Positions 1-9,031 of a stretch of DNA of 22,500 nucleotides are shown one piece after another (position 1 is the stretch's first letter; every line of letters begins with the position of its first letter). The notes below the pieces were generated by a model. The model ran no database searches, was not told where the DNA came from, and saw only the letters and a list, made by a program, of their open reading frames with translations. Source of the stretch: Cryptomeria japonica (lineage: Eukaryota; Streptophyta; Pinopsida; Cupressales; Cupressaceae). The stretch lies in assembly GCF_030272615.1 (NCBI RefSeq), contig NW_026728913.1, positions 75,001-97,500 on the forward strand, in the 5' to 3' direction. A program made the translations under genes and the position numbers.

Positions 1-235
1 GAGGACAGTTCGAGTGACAGGTCAAATCCAAGAGTTCCGAAGACTACCTCCAGGAACAATCGGGAACAAGACCGATTACAAGTCGTCGAGTCTGTTACTG
101 GGCGAACACGAGATGCGCACAGGAAATCGATCAGCCCTCACAATGGCCCAAGGCCAGAGATCGGACTGCTACGATTTACCCCAACAATCATCGTGCCACT
201 CTTCGCAGAGAGGTGATAGACGCCAACGAGCCCGC
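1..235. other. Unassigned leading sequence
   Basis: No repeat unit, RNA gene or credible coding region is recognised in this stretch. It precedes the first recognisable relative of the 188-bp satellite, which begins near 236. If transcription is leftward it would be promoter-distal spacer or external transcribed spacer, but nothing in the sequence itself shows this. The short open frames here have no recognisable family features. Confidence 0.5.
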
Positions 236-961
236 GCATAGCAATCGAGGTGTAAAAAGGGCGTTGAAGGCAGGAAGCCTGGACGAAAGAGGCTACGAGG
301 TCACCTCGAAGCGGTCTAAGAATCGGGCGCACTTGGGGCGACTACCAGTGCCAACCCCTTATCCCGCGGTGCGTCCGACACACAGAAATTTCCAAGGCGG
401 CCAAGGAGCCTCCCCGCATAGCAATCGGGGTGTGAGGTTACGGATGCAGCATTGATAGCAATCGAGGTGTGAGGCGAAGGATGCAGAAGTGAGAGCCGAG
501 GGATGTAGCAGAGATAGCAATCGGGGTGTGTGATGCAGAAGAGATAGCAATCGAGGTGTGCGGTGGGAAGGGCCCAGCAGCCAGAATGCATGAAGCGACG
601 GATGAAGCAGTGATGACAACCGGGCTGTGAGGAGAGGAGGGATGCAGCCAAGAAAGCAATCAGGGCTCGAGGCAAGGGATGCATCAAGGATAGCAATCAT
701 GTTGTGAGGCGAGATTCCAAAGGCTAAACGTGAGAGGCTGCAGGGTCGACTCAGAGAGGTCTATGCATGTGAGAGGCTGAAAGCAAGGTCGACTCGGAGC
801 GGTCTATGCATCGGGCGCGCTTGGGGCGACTACCAGTGCCAACCCCTTATCCCGCGACGCGTCCGACAAAGAGAACGTTCCAAGGCGGCAGAGGAGGTTA
901 CCAGCCGAAGGATGCAGTAGCAATAACAGGTATAGTTCCGCGGCGGCCGAGAAGACTCACC
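236..961. repeat. Degenerate border of the 188-bp satellite
   Basis: One diverged full unit runs from about 236 to 425. It has the same order of landmarks as the main array: GCATAGCAATCG, GGACGAAAGAGGCT, GGGCGACTACCAGTGCCAA, TTCCAAGGCGGCC. From about 430 to 720 the satellite has broken down into short units of very roughly 30-60 bp, each centred on GATAGCAATCGGGGTGTG and a GGATGCAG box. A second diverged unit lies at about 780-960. Divergence is much higher than inside the array, as expected at the edge of a tandem array that escapes homogenisation. Confidence 0.8.
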
Positions 962-3900
962 GCATAGGAATCGGGATGCGAGGCGAGGGATGCGGCGGGA
1001 AGGCCCCGACGGCTAAACGGAAGAGGCTGCAGGGCCGCCTCGGAATGGTCCAAGCATCGGATGCGATTGGGACGACTACCAGTGCCAACCCCTTATCCCG
1101 CGATGCGTCCGATACACAGATAGTTCCAAGGCGGCCGAGGAGCCTCACCGCATATCAATCGGGGTGCGAGGCGAGGGATGGGGCGGGAAGGCCCCAACGG
1201 CTAGACGGAAGAGGCTTCAGGGCCACCTCGGAATGGTCCAAGCATCGGACGCGCTTGGGGCGACTGCCAGTGCCAACCCCTTATCCCGCGATGCGTCCGA
1301 TACACAGATGGTTCCAAGGCGGCCGAGGAGCCTCACCGCATAGCAATCGGGGGTGCGAGGCGAGGGATGGGGCGGGAAGGCCCCAACGGCTAGACGGAAG
1401 AGGCTTCAGGGCCGCCTAGGAATGGTCCAAGCATCGGACACGCTTGGGGCGACTACCAGTGACAGCCCCCTATCCCGCGATGCGTCCGATACGAAGATGG
1501 TTCCAAGGCGGCCGAGGAGCCTCACCGCATAGCAATCGGGGTGCGAGGTGGGGGATGCGGCGAGATGGCCCCAACGGCTAGACGGAAGAGGCCACAGGGC
1601 CGCGTCGGAATAGTCCAAGCATCGGACGCGCTTGGGGCGACTACCAGTGACAACCCCTTATCCCGCGATGCGTCCGATACGAAGATAGTTCCAAGGCGGC
1701 CGAGGAGCCTCACCGCATAGCAATCGGGGTGCGAGGTGGGGGATGCGGCGAGATGGCCCCAACGGCTAGACGGAAGAGGCTGCAGGGCCGCCTCGGAATA
1801 GTCCAAGCATCGGACGCGCTTGGGGCCACTACCAGTGACAACCCCTTATCCCGCGATGCGTCCGATACGAAGATAGTTCCAAGGCGGCCGAAGAGCCTCA
1901 CCGCATAGCAATCGGGGTGCGAGGTGGGGGATGCGGCGAGATGGCCCCAACGGCTAGACGGAAGAGGCCACAGGGCCGCCTCGGAATAGTCCAAGCATCG
2001 GACGCGCTTGGGGCGACTACCAGTGACAACCCCTTATCCAGCGATGCGTCCGATACGAAGATAGTTCCCAGGCGGCCGAGGAGCCTCACCGCATAGCAAT
2101 CGGGGTGCGAGGCGAGGGATGCGGCGAGATGGCCCCAAAGGCTAGACGGAAGAGGCTGCAGGGCTGCCTCGGAATAGTCCAAGCATCGGACGCGCTTGGG
2201 GCGACTACCACTGCCAACCCCTTATCCCGCGATGCGTCCGATACACAGATAGTTCCGAGGCGGCCGAGGAGGTGGGGGATGCAGCGAGATGGCCCCAACG
2301 GCTAGACGGAAGAGGCTGCAGGGCCGCCTCGGAATAGTCCAAGCATCGGACGCGCTTGGGGCGACTACCAGTGACAACCCCTTATCCCGCGATGCGTCCG
2401 ATACACAGATAGTTCCGAGGCGGCCAAGGAGCCTCACCGCATAGCAATCGTGGTGCGAGGTGGGGGATGCGGCGAGATGGCCCCAACGGCTAGACGGAAG
2501 AGGCTGCAGGGCCGCCTCGGAATGGTCCAAGCATCGGATGCGCTTGGGGCGACTACCACTGCCAACCCCTTATCCCGCGATGCGTCCGATACACAGATAG
2601 TTCCAAGGCGGCCGAGGAGCCTCACAGCATAGCAATCAGGGTGCGAGGCGAGGGATGCGGCGAGAAAGCCCCAACGGCTAGAGGGAAGAGGCTTCAGGTC
2701 CGCCTCGGAATGGTCCAAGCATCGGACGCGCTTGGGGCGACTACCAGTGACAACCCCTTATCCCGCGACGCGTCCGATACACAGATAGTTCCAAGGCGGC
2801 CGAGGAGCCTCACCGCATAGCAATCGGGGTGCGAGGCGAGGGATGCGGCGAGAAGGACCCAACGGCTACACGGAAGAGGCTTCGGGGCCGCCTCGGAATG
2901 GTCCAAGCATCGGACGCGCTTGGGGCGACTACCAGTGACAACCCCTTATCCCGCGACGCGTCCGATACACAGATAGTTCCAAGGCGGCCGAGGAGCCTCA
3001 CCGCATAGCAATCGGGGTGCGAGGCGAGGGATGCGGCGAGAAGGACCCAACGGCTAGACGGAAGAGGCTTCGGGGCCGCCTCGGAATGGTCCAAGCATCG
3101 GAGGCGCTTGGGGCGACTACCAGTGACAACCCCTTATCCCGCGACGCGTCCGATACACAGATAGTTCCAAGGCGGCCGAGGAGCCTCACCGCATAGCAAT
3201 CGGGGTGCGAGGCGAGGGATGCGGCGAGAAGGACCCAACGGCTAGACGGAAGAGGCTTCGGGTCCGCCTCGGAATGGTCCAAGCATCGGACGCGCTTGGG
3301 GCGACTACCAGTGACAACCCCTTATCCCGCGACGCGTCCGATACACAGATAGTTCCAAGGCGGCCGAGGAGCCTCACCGCATAGCAATCGGGGTGCGAGG
3401 CGAGGGATGCGGCGAGAAGGACCCAACGGCTAGACGGAAGAGGCTTCGGGTCCGCCTCGGAATGGTCCAAGCATCGGACGCGCTTGGGGCGACTACCAGT
3501 GACAACCCCTTATCCCGCGACGCGTCCGATACACAGATAGTTCCAAGGCGGCCGAGGAGCCTCACCGCATAGCAATCGGGGTGCGAGGCGAGGGATGCGG
3601 CGAGAAGGACCCAACGGCTAGACGGAAGAGGCTTCGGGTCCGCCTCGGAATGGTCCAAGCATCGGACGCGCTTGGGGCGACTACCAGTGACAACCCCTTA
3701 TCCCGCGACGCGTCCGATACACAGATAGTTCCGAGGCGGCCGAGGAGCCTCACCGCATAGCAATCGGGGTGCGAGGCGAAGGATGCGGCGAGAAGGACCC
3801 AACGGCTAGACGGAAGAGGCTTCGGGTCCGCCTCGGAATGGTCCAAGCATCGGACGCGCTTGGGGCGACTACCAGTGACAACCCCTTATCCCGCGACGCG

Positions 3901-4882
3901 TCCGATACACAGATAGTTCCAAGGCGGCCGAGGAGCCTCACCGCATAGCAATCGGGGTGCGAGGCGAGGGATGCGGCGAGAAGGACCCAACGGCTAGACG
4001 GAAGAGGCTTCAGGGCCGCCTCGGAATGGTCCAAGCATCGAACGCGCTTGGGGCGACTACCAGTGACAACCCCTTATCCCGCGACGCGTCCGATACACAG
4101 ATAGTTCCGAGGCGGCCGAGGAGCCTCACCGCATAGCAATCGGGGTGCGAGGCGAGGGATGCGGCGAGAAGGACCCAACGGCTAGACGGAAGAGGCTTCA
4201 GGGCCGCCTCGGAATGGTCCAAGCATCGGACGCGCTTGGGGCGACTACCAGTGACAACCCCTTATCCCGCGACGCGTCCGATACACAGATAGTTCCGAGG
4301 CGGCCGAGGAGCCTCACCGCATAGCAATCGGGGTGCGAGGCGAGGGATGCGGCGAGAAGGACCCAACGGCTAGACGGAAGAGGCTTCAGGGCCGCCTCGG
4401 AATGGTCCAAGCATCGGACGCGCTTGGGGCGACTACCAATGACAACCCCTTATCCCGCGACGCGTCCGATACACAGATAGTTCCGAGGCGGCCGAGGAGC
4501 CTCACCGCATAGCAATCGGGGTGCGAGGCGAGGGATGCGGCGAGAAGGACCCAACGGCTAGACGGAAGAGGCTTCAGGGCCGCCTCGGAATGGTCCAAGC
4601 ATCGGACGCGCTTGGGGCGACTACCAGTGACAACCCCTTATCCCGCGACGCGTCCGATACACAGATAGTTCCGAGGCGGCCGAGGAGCCTCACCGCATAG
4701 CAATCGGGGTGCGAGGCGAGGGATGCGGCGAGAAGGACCCAACGGCTAGACGGAAGAGGCTTCAGGGCCGCCTCGGAATGGTCCAAGCATCGGACGCGCT
4801 TGGGGCGACTACCGTTGCCAACCCCTTATCCCGCGATGCGTCTGATACACAGATAGTTCCGAGGCGGCCGAGGAGCCTCACC
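962..4882. repeat. 188-bp tandem satellite, 21 units
   Basis: The landmark GCATAGCAATCGGGG recurs at 962, 1150, 1338, 1527, 1715, 1903, 2091, 2439, 2627, 2815 and then every 188 bp to 4883. Each unit carries, in order, GCGAGGCGAGGGATGCGGCG, AACGGCTAGACGGAAGAGG, TGGTCCAAGCATCGG, CGCTTGGGGCGACTACCAG, CCCTTATCCCGCGA and a GATAGTTCC-AAGGCGGCCGAGG block. One unit has an extra G (near 1350) and one lacks 28 bp (near 2268). Units from about 2815 onward are nearly identical, whereas those to the left differ at many sites. The period is not a multiple of three and the open frames it creates are artefacts. The landmark order matches the neighbouring promoter units without their promoter core, so it looks like a promoterless derivative. 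Confidence 0.96.
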
Positions 4883-5144
4883 GCATAGCAATCGGGTTGC
4901 GAGGCAGATTATTGGGAAGGGAACCCCCTGGGATGCGGCTCAAGCAGTGCCCAAAGGGACTGGAATGCGGAATCACATCGAGAGACCCAAATGCTATACG
5001 AGGGCTCAAATCGAATTATCGATTTGGCCACGACATGGACGCATCGGAACGACTACCTTTGCCGAACCACTCGCAATTGCATCCATACCGAAACCAATAG
5101 ACATTTCCGTTAGAGCCCTCGCATAGCATTCGGGAATCTCGCAT

Positions 5145-5232
5145 GCCCCTCTAAATCGACCAATGCTGGCGCTCAATGAAAATCCGAGCGCTACCACCGT
5201 TCGAGCGCCAGCATTGGTCGAGTTAGAGGGGC
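5145..5232 (-). repeat. Long inverted repeat of unit A (30-bp arms)
   Basis: The arms 5145-5174 and 5203-5232 are reverse complements with a single mismatch in 30 bp, separated by a 28-base loop containing ATCCGAGCGCT. The outer end lies 33 bases from the predicted start at 5265 on the minus strand, so a leftward transcript would fold into a hairpin just after its 5' leader. Units B and C keep weaker versions in the same place. It could also act as a DNA cruciform. Confidence 0.93.
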
Positions 5233-5254
5233 ACGGGGGAGAATGCTCCAGTCA

Positions 5255-5289
5255 ACACCTCCCCTATATAAGTTATTTGTCCGATTCTC
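5255..5289 (-). promoter_or_regulatory. RNA polymerase I-like initiation element, copy 1
   Basis: The minus strand reads ...GGACAAATAACTTATATAGGGGAGGTGT. TATATAGGGG matches the conserved start-site motif of plant 35S rDNA promoters (TATATA(A/G)GGGG), with the predicted first base near 5265. It has AGTTATTTG (plus-strand view) beside the core, shared with copies 2 and 3, where later copies have AGCTATTTG. The surrounding GAATCGGAC is shared by most of the 13 copies. The family assignment rests on motif match and duplication only. Confidence 0.6.
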
Positions 5290-5630
5290 GCACAACCGTA
5301 GTCTGCCTCGTCGAATCAAACAACGGTCCCAGATTCCGACTTCCGTTCCGTAGAGACCCAAAAGCTAGATGGAGGCTCGCAAGAAAGAGAGTCGGCGCAT
5401 AGCAATCGGGTTTCTCGAACGTTTAGGGACCGAGCTCACTTGCGGATAGGGCAAAATCCGCCAAGCAACCCAAAAGCTAGACGGGGGCTCGAATCGAATC
5501 GCCTAGGCGGCCACAACAACGACGTGTTGGATCGACTACCAGTGCCAAACCATTCAGCAAGACTAGTCTGTGTCGAGGCCGGATAGAGATTCTCAGAGAG
5601 CGCCCGCATAGCATTTAGGAGACCTGCCGC

Positions 5631-5721
5631 GTCCCTCACACTCGACAAATGGTGGTGCACGTTTATAAATCCGAGCGATCCCAACCCTTTCAAGCACCAA
5701 CATCGGTCGAGATAGAGGGGC
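5631..5721 (-). repeat. Imperfect inverted repeat of unit B
   Basis: The left arm begins at 5631 with GTCCCTC and continues with CTCGAC and TGGTGC; the right arm, 5691-5721, has CACCAACATCGGTCGAG and ends GAGGGGC. The arms are less complete than in unit A, but the loop again contains ATCCGAGCG, and the outer end lies 34 bases from the predicted start at 5755. Confidence 0.75.
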
Positions 5722-5744
5722 ACGGAGGGGGCTGCGTGAGACAA

Positions 5745-5780
5745 CACAGTCCCCTATATAAGTTATTTGTCCGATTCTCA
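5745..5780 (-). promoter_or_regulatory. RNA polymerase I-like initiation element, copy 2
   Basis: The minus strand has TTATATAGGGGACTG, so the core is kept but the usual AGG after the G run is changed to ACT. The predicted start is near 5755. It lies 490 bp from copy 1. The upstream GAATCGGACAAATAA block is unchanged. Confidence 0.55.
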
Positions 5781-6069
5781 CACATCCGAAGAATGGTCAT
5801 CAAATCGGACAACAGCCCAAACTTCCGACTTCCGTCCCAGAAAGCCCAAGAGCTATCTAAAACGTTCATGGCCGGAACTCGATCGCGGCTATACCAGTCC
5901 GCCAAGCAACCCAAAAGCTAGACTGGAGCTCTAGTCGAATCACCTCTGTGGCCATTGCAAGGACGTGTTGGAGCGACTACCATTGCCGAACCATTCCGCA
6001 GGTCGAGTCCATACCAAGGCCGCATAGAGATTCACGATGAGCTCCTGCATAGCAATCAGGAGACTTGCC

Positions 6070-6163
6070 GTGTCCATCACAATCGATAAATCCTGGTGCA
6101 AGATTTTTGCATCCGAGCGCTCCAACCAGTCGAGCACCAGCATCAATCGACATAAACGGGCAC
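6070..6163 (-). repeat. Imperfect inverted repeat of unit C
   Basis: The left arm 6070-6100 has GTGTCC, AATCGAT and CTGGTGCA; the right arm 6134-6163 has GCACCAGCATCAATCGAC and GGGCAC. The pairing is imperfect but spans the same register as in units A and B. The loop contains ATCCGAGCGCTCCAACC. The outer end lies about 33-35 bases from the predicted start at 6196. Confidence 0.75.
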
Positions 6164-6183
6164 GGGGGGAGGATGCTCGAGAA

Positions 6184-6220
6184 CACTACCTCCCCTATAT
6201 AAGTTATTTGTCCGATTCTC
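6184..6220 (-). promoter_or_regulatory. RNA polymerase I-like initiation element, copy 3
   Basis: TTATATAGGGGAGG on the minus strand, predicted start near 6196. It is the last of the three copies with the AGTTATTTG variant. On the minus strand its upstream side is the TCATCGGACCCAA repeat cluster, a position comparable to upstream or enhancer repeats of other rDNA spacers. Confidence 0.58.
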
Positions 6221-6292
6221 AAGCAGCCGAAGTCTGGTCATCGAATCGGGTCAAAGACCACAACTTCCGACTTTACCCACAATGCAAGTCAT

Positions 6293-6660
6293 CGAATCGA
6301 ACATCGGCCCCCGAGTCGGACTCCATGCGTATGTCAGGTCATCGGACCCAAATTCCGCCTTCCTGCGCATGGCGGGCCATCAATATCAACTCGGTCATCG
6401 GACCCAAACTCCGCCTTTTTGCGTATGGCACGCCTTCAAATCGGTCATCGGACCCAAATTCCGCCTTCCTGTGCATGGCGGGCCATCAACATCAACTCGG
6501 TCATCGGACCCAAATTCCGCCTTTCTGCGCATGGCACGCCATCAACTCGGTCATCGGACCCAAATTCCGCCTTCCTGCGCATGGCAGGTCATCGGACACA
6601 AATTCAGACCTCGCCAATATGCCTACGTATCGAATCGGTCATCGGACCCAACTTCCGACT
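6293..6660. repeat. Short repeats of TCATCGGACCCAAATTCCG
   Basis: About seven copies of TCATCGGACCCAAATTCCG or close variants lie here, separated by CCTTCCTGCGCATGGC and ATCAACTCGG linkers of varying length. Pairs of the same motif recur in each 311-bp unit further right (near 6900 and 6948, 7211 and 7259, 7520 and 7568). In leftward orientation the cluster is directly upstream of initiation copy 3. Function unknown; upstream control repeats would fit the position. Confidence 0.85.
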
Positions 6661-6730
6661 TCATCCATACTGTAGGGTCTTTGAGGTTGGCGCGGTGCGC
6701 TCAACCCAGGGAGTCGACCCATCGAAGCAT

Positions 6731-6765
6731 ACACCTCCCCTATATAAGCTATTTGTCCGATTCCC
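6731..6765 (-). promoter_or_regulatory. RNA polymerase I-like initiation element, copy 4
   Basis: GCTTATATAGGGGAGGTGT on the minus strand, predicted start near 6741. It is the first copy with the AGCTATTTG variant and with the small bulged hairpin (6685-6706) ending 35 bases downstream of the predicted start. Confidence 0.6.
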
Positions 6766-7041
6766 ACACCTGTGTAGTTTGCACCTCTGACCAGGACATC
6801 GACCCCAACTTCCGAACTCGACTGCAACGACGGCACCAGCGCCTTGGTGCGCACCTTGCGACGCACAGTCCCAACATTCGCCTTCCTGCACATGGCAGGT
6901 CATCGGACCCAAATTCCGACCTCGCGAGTATGCCTACATATCGAATCGGTCATCGGACCCAACTTCCGACTTCATCCATACCGTAGGGTCTTTGAGGTTG
7001 GCGCGGTGCGCTCAACCCGGGGAGTCGACCCAACGAAGCAT

Positions 7042-7076
7042 ACACCTCCCCTATATAAGCTATTTGTCCGATTCCC
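7042..7076 (-). promoter_or_regulatory. RNA polymerase I-like initiation element, copy 5
   Basis: Same core and flanks as copy 4, predicted start near 7052. The hairpin-forming segment is at 6996-7017, 35 bases away. Confidence 0.6.
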
Positions 7077-7352
7077 ACACCTGTGTAGTTTGCACCTCCG
7101 ATCAAGACATCGACCCCAACTTCCGAACTCGCCTCCAACGACCGAACCAGCGCCTTGGTGCGCACCTTGCAACGCACAGTGCCAACATTCGCCTTCCTGC
7201 ACGTGGCAGGTCATCGGACCCAAATTCCGACCTCGCGAGTATGCCTACATATCGAATCGGTCATCGGACCCAACTTCCGACTTCATCCATACCGTAGGGT
7301 CTTTGAGGTTGGCGCGGTGCGCTCAACCCGGGGAGTCGACCCAACGAAGCAT

Positions 7353-7387
7353 ACACCTCCCCTATATAAGCTATTTGTCCGATTCCC
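7353..7387 (-). promoter_or_regulatory. RNA polymerase I-like initiation element, copy 6
   Basis: Same core, predicted start near 7363, hairpin-forming segment 7307-7328. It differs from copy 5 mainly by TGTAGCTT instead of TGTAGTTT on its upstream side. Confidence 0.6.
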
Positions 7388-7663
7388 ACACCTGTGTAGC
7401 TTGCACCTCCGATCAGGACATCGACCCCAACTTCCGAACTCGACTAAAAAGACCGCACCAGCGCCTTGGTGTGCACCTTGCAACGCACAGTGTCAACATT
7501 CGCCTTCCTGCACATGGCAGGTCATCGGACCCAAATTCCGACCTCATGAGCATACCTACTAATCGAATCGGTCATCGGACCCAACTTCCGACTTCATCCA
7601 TACCGTAGGGTCTTTGAGGTTGGCGCGGTGCGCTCAACCTGGGGAGTCGACCCATCGAAGCAT

Positions 7664-7698
7664 ACACCTCCCCTATATAAGCTATTTGTCCGATTCCG
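7664..7698 (-). promoter_or_regulatory. RNA polymerase I-like initiation element, copy 7
   Basis: Same core, predicted start near 7674, hairpin-forming segment 7618-7639. Its minus-strand upstream side is truncated at about 7786 by the 52-bp satellite, so it has lost the nearby TCATCGGACCCAA pair that copies 4-6 have. Confidence 0.58.
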
Positions 7699-7785
7699 AC
7701 ACCTGTGTAGTTTGCACCTCCGCTCAGGACATCGACCCCAACTTCCGAACTCGCCTGCAACGACCGAACCAGCGCCTTGGTGCGC

Positions 7786-8436
7786 ACCAAAAGTGCGCAC
7801 TTTTGGAGGGCACTTTTCTGCGCTCCAAAGGTGCGCACTTTTGGAGGGCACTTTTTGGAGGGCACTTTTCTGCGCTCCAAAGGTGCGCACTTTTGGAGGG
7901 CACTTTTTGGAGGGCACTTTTCTGCGCTCCAAAGGTGCGCACTTTTGGAGGGCACTTTTTGGAGGGCACTTTTCTGCGCTCCAAAGGTGCGCACTTTTGG
8001 AGGGCACTTTTTGGAGGGCACTTTTCTGCGCTCCAAAGGTGCGCACTTTTGGAGGGCACTTTTTGGAGGGCACTTTTCTGCGCTCCAAAGGTGCGCACTT
8101 TTGGAGGGCACTTTTTGGAGGGCACTTTTCTGCGCTCCAAAGGTGCGCACTTTTGGAGGGCACTTTTTGGAGGGCACTTTTCTGCGCTCCAAAGGTGCGC
8201 ACTTTTGGAGGGCACTTTTTGGAGGGCACTTTTCTGCGCTCCAAAGGTGCGCACTTTTGGAGGGCACTTTTTGGAGGGCACTTTTCTGCGCTCCAAAGGT
8301 GCGCACTTTTGGAGGGCACTTTTTGGAGGGCACTTTTCTGCGCTCCAAAGGTGCGCACTTTTGGAGGGCACTTTTGTGCACTCCAAAGGTGCGCACTTTT
8401 GGAGGGCACTTTTCCTGTGCTCCAAAGGTGCACACC
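7786..8436. repeat. 52-bp satellite of GTGCGCAC palindromes
   Basis: The landmark CTGCGCTCCAAAGG recurs every 52 bp at 7818, 7870, 7922, 7974, 8026, 8078, 8130, 8182, 8234, 8286 and 8338, and the repeats are essentially identical. Two decayed units follow up to 8436. Each unit contains a 24-bp near-perfect palindrome (arms CTCCAAA and TTTGGAG around GTGCGCAC, two mismatched positions) plus two GGAGGGCACTTTT boxes. The array starts inside a promoter unit, right after its CGCCTTGGTGCGCACC sequence. Because the unit has no stop codon and 52 is not divisible by three, it opens long frames on both strands; these are not genes. Confidence 0.97.
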
Positions 8437-8560
8437 TAGGTGAGCACCTTCGACCACACCTTGTAGCACACCAAACTCTGACTTTCGACTTCATCCGCAA
8501 TGCAGGGTCTTTGAGGTTGGCGCAATGCGCACAACCAGGGGAGTCGACCCATCAAACCCA

Positions 8561-8596
8561 ACACCTCCCCTATATAAGCTATTTGTCTGATTCTCA
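8561..8596 (-). promoter_or_regulatory. RNA polymerase I-like initiation element, copy 8
   Basis: Core intact, predicted start near 8571, hairpin-forming segment 8515-8536 with a full 9-bp stem. It is the first copy with GATTCTCATAC in place of GATTCCCACAC next to the core. It lies 897 bp from copy 7 because of the intervening satellite. Confidence 0.6.
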
Positions 8597-8717
8597 TACA
8601 TGCGTAGCCTGCAGGAGCAATTAGGACATCGACCCCAACTTTCGGCTTCTAAACGAAAACAAGGTCTTTGAGGTTGGTGTAATGCGAACAACTAGGGGAG
8701 TCAACCCATCAAACCCA

Positions 8718-8753
8718 ACACCTCCCCTATATAAGCTATTTGTCTGATTCTCA
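8718..8753 (-). promoter_or_regulatory. RNA polymerase I-like initiation element, copy 9
   Basis: Core intact, predicted start near 8728. The hairpin-forming segment 8672-8693 is decayed here: only the outer stem remains. GTCGAC in the leader is changed to GTCAAC. Confidence 0.57.
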
Positions 8754-8874
8754 TACATGTGTAGTCTACAGGAGCAATTAGGACATCGACCCCAACTTTT
8801 GACTTCTTAACGAAAACAAGGTCTTTGAGGTTGACGTAATGCGCACAACCAGGGGAGTCGACCCATCAAACCCA

Positions 8875-8910
8875 ACACCTCCCCTATATAAGCTATTTGT
8901 CCGATTCTCA
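8875..8910 (-). promoter_or_regulatory. RNA polymerase I-like initiation element, copy 10
   Basis: Core intact, predicted start near 8885, hairpin-forming segment 8829-8850 with a weakened inner stem. The flanks are otherwise as in copy 8. Confidence 0.57.
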
Positions 8911-9031
8911 TACATGTGTAGCCTGCAGGAGCCATTAGGACATTGACCCCAACTTTTGACTTCTTAACGAAAACAAGGTCTTTGAGGTTGGCGTAATGCG
9001 CACAACCAAGGGAGTTGACCCATCAAACCCA

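Larger units (their letters stand above)
4906..5400 (-). repeat. Promoter-containing spacer unit A
   Basis: First of three related units. Reading rightward it has a GACCCAAATGCTATACGAGG block (4984), a CATCGGAACGACTACC block (5041), GCATAGCATTCGGGA (5121), the long inverted repeat 5145-5232, the TATATAGGGG element (5265) and a GACCCAAAAGCTAGATGG block (5348). The same blocks recur in the same order in units B and C. The minus strand is chosen because the core element reads as a plant RNA polymerase I start site on that strand. This is the leftmost, so possibly the gene-proximal, promoter unit. Confidence 0.75.
5401..5890 (-). repeat. Promoter-containing spacer unit B
   Basis: It repeats the blocks of unit A in the same order: AACCCAAAAGCTAGACGG (5468), TGGATCGACTACCAGTGCC (5526), GCATAGCATTTAGGAG (5606), an imperfect inverted repeat (5631-5721) and the TATATAGGGG element (5755). 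Similarity to unit A outside the core is partial, so this duplication is older than those to the right. Confidence 0.75.
5891..6292 (-). repeat. Promoter-containing spacer unit C
   Basis: It contains AACCCAAAAGCTAGACTGG (5908), TGGAGCGACTACCATTGCC (5969), GCATAGCAATCAGGAG (6047), the inverted repeat 6070-6163 and the TATATAGGGG element (6196). The arrangement is the same as in units A and B. To its right the sequence changes to short TCATCGGACCCAA repeats. Confidence 0.75.
6661..7785 (-). repeat. 311-bp promoter-containing units
   Basis: The TATATA cores at 6741, 7052, 7363 and 7674 are each exactly 311 bp apart. Every unit has AGGGTCTTTGAGGTTGGCGC, a GAGTCGACCC box, the core element, a CCTGTGTAG box, GACATCGACCCCAACTTCCG, CGCCTTGGTGCGCACC (or GTGTGCACC), and the TCATCGGACCCAA pair. 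The units are nearly identical, so the amplification is recent compared with units A-C. The fourth unit is cut at about 7786 by the 52-bp satellite. Confidence 0.92.

Noticed and set aside
1-235. Possible end of an 18S or 26S rRNA gene at the left edge
   Set aside because: No conserved rRNA segment is recognised in these bases on either strand.
962-4882. Series of 70-94-codon minus-strand frames repeating every 188 bp
   Set aside because: The same short frame restarts in each satellite unit, and 188 is not divisible by three. Nothing suggests translation.
7786-8436. Regular 52-bp spacing as a CRISPR-like array
   Set aside because: The whole 52-bp unit is repeated with no variable spacers, and the DNA is from a plant nucleus.
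7572-8624. Open frames of 250-336 codons over the 52-bp array
   Set aside because: A 52-bp stop-free unit opens all frames with a 156-bp period; the peptide repeat is a translation of the satellite and no protein family is recognised.
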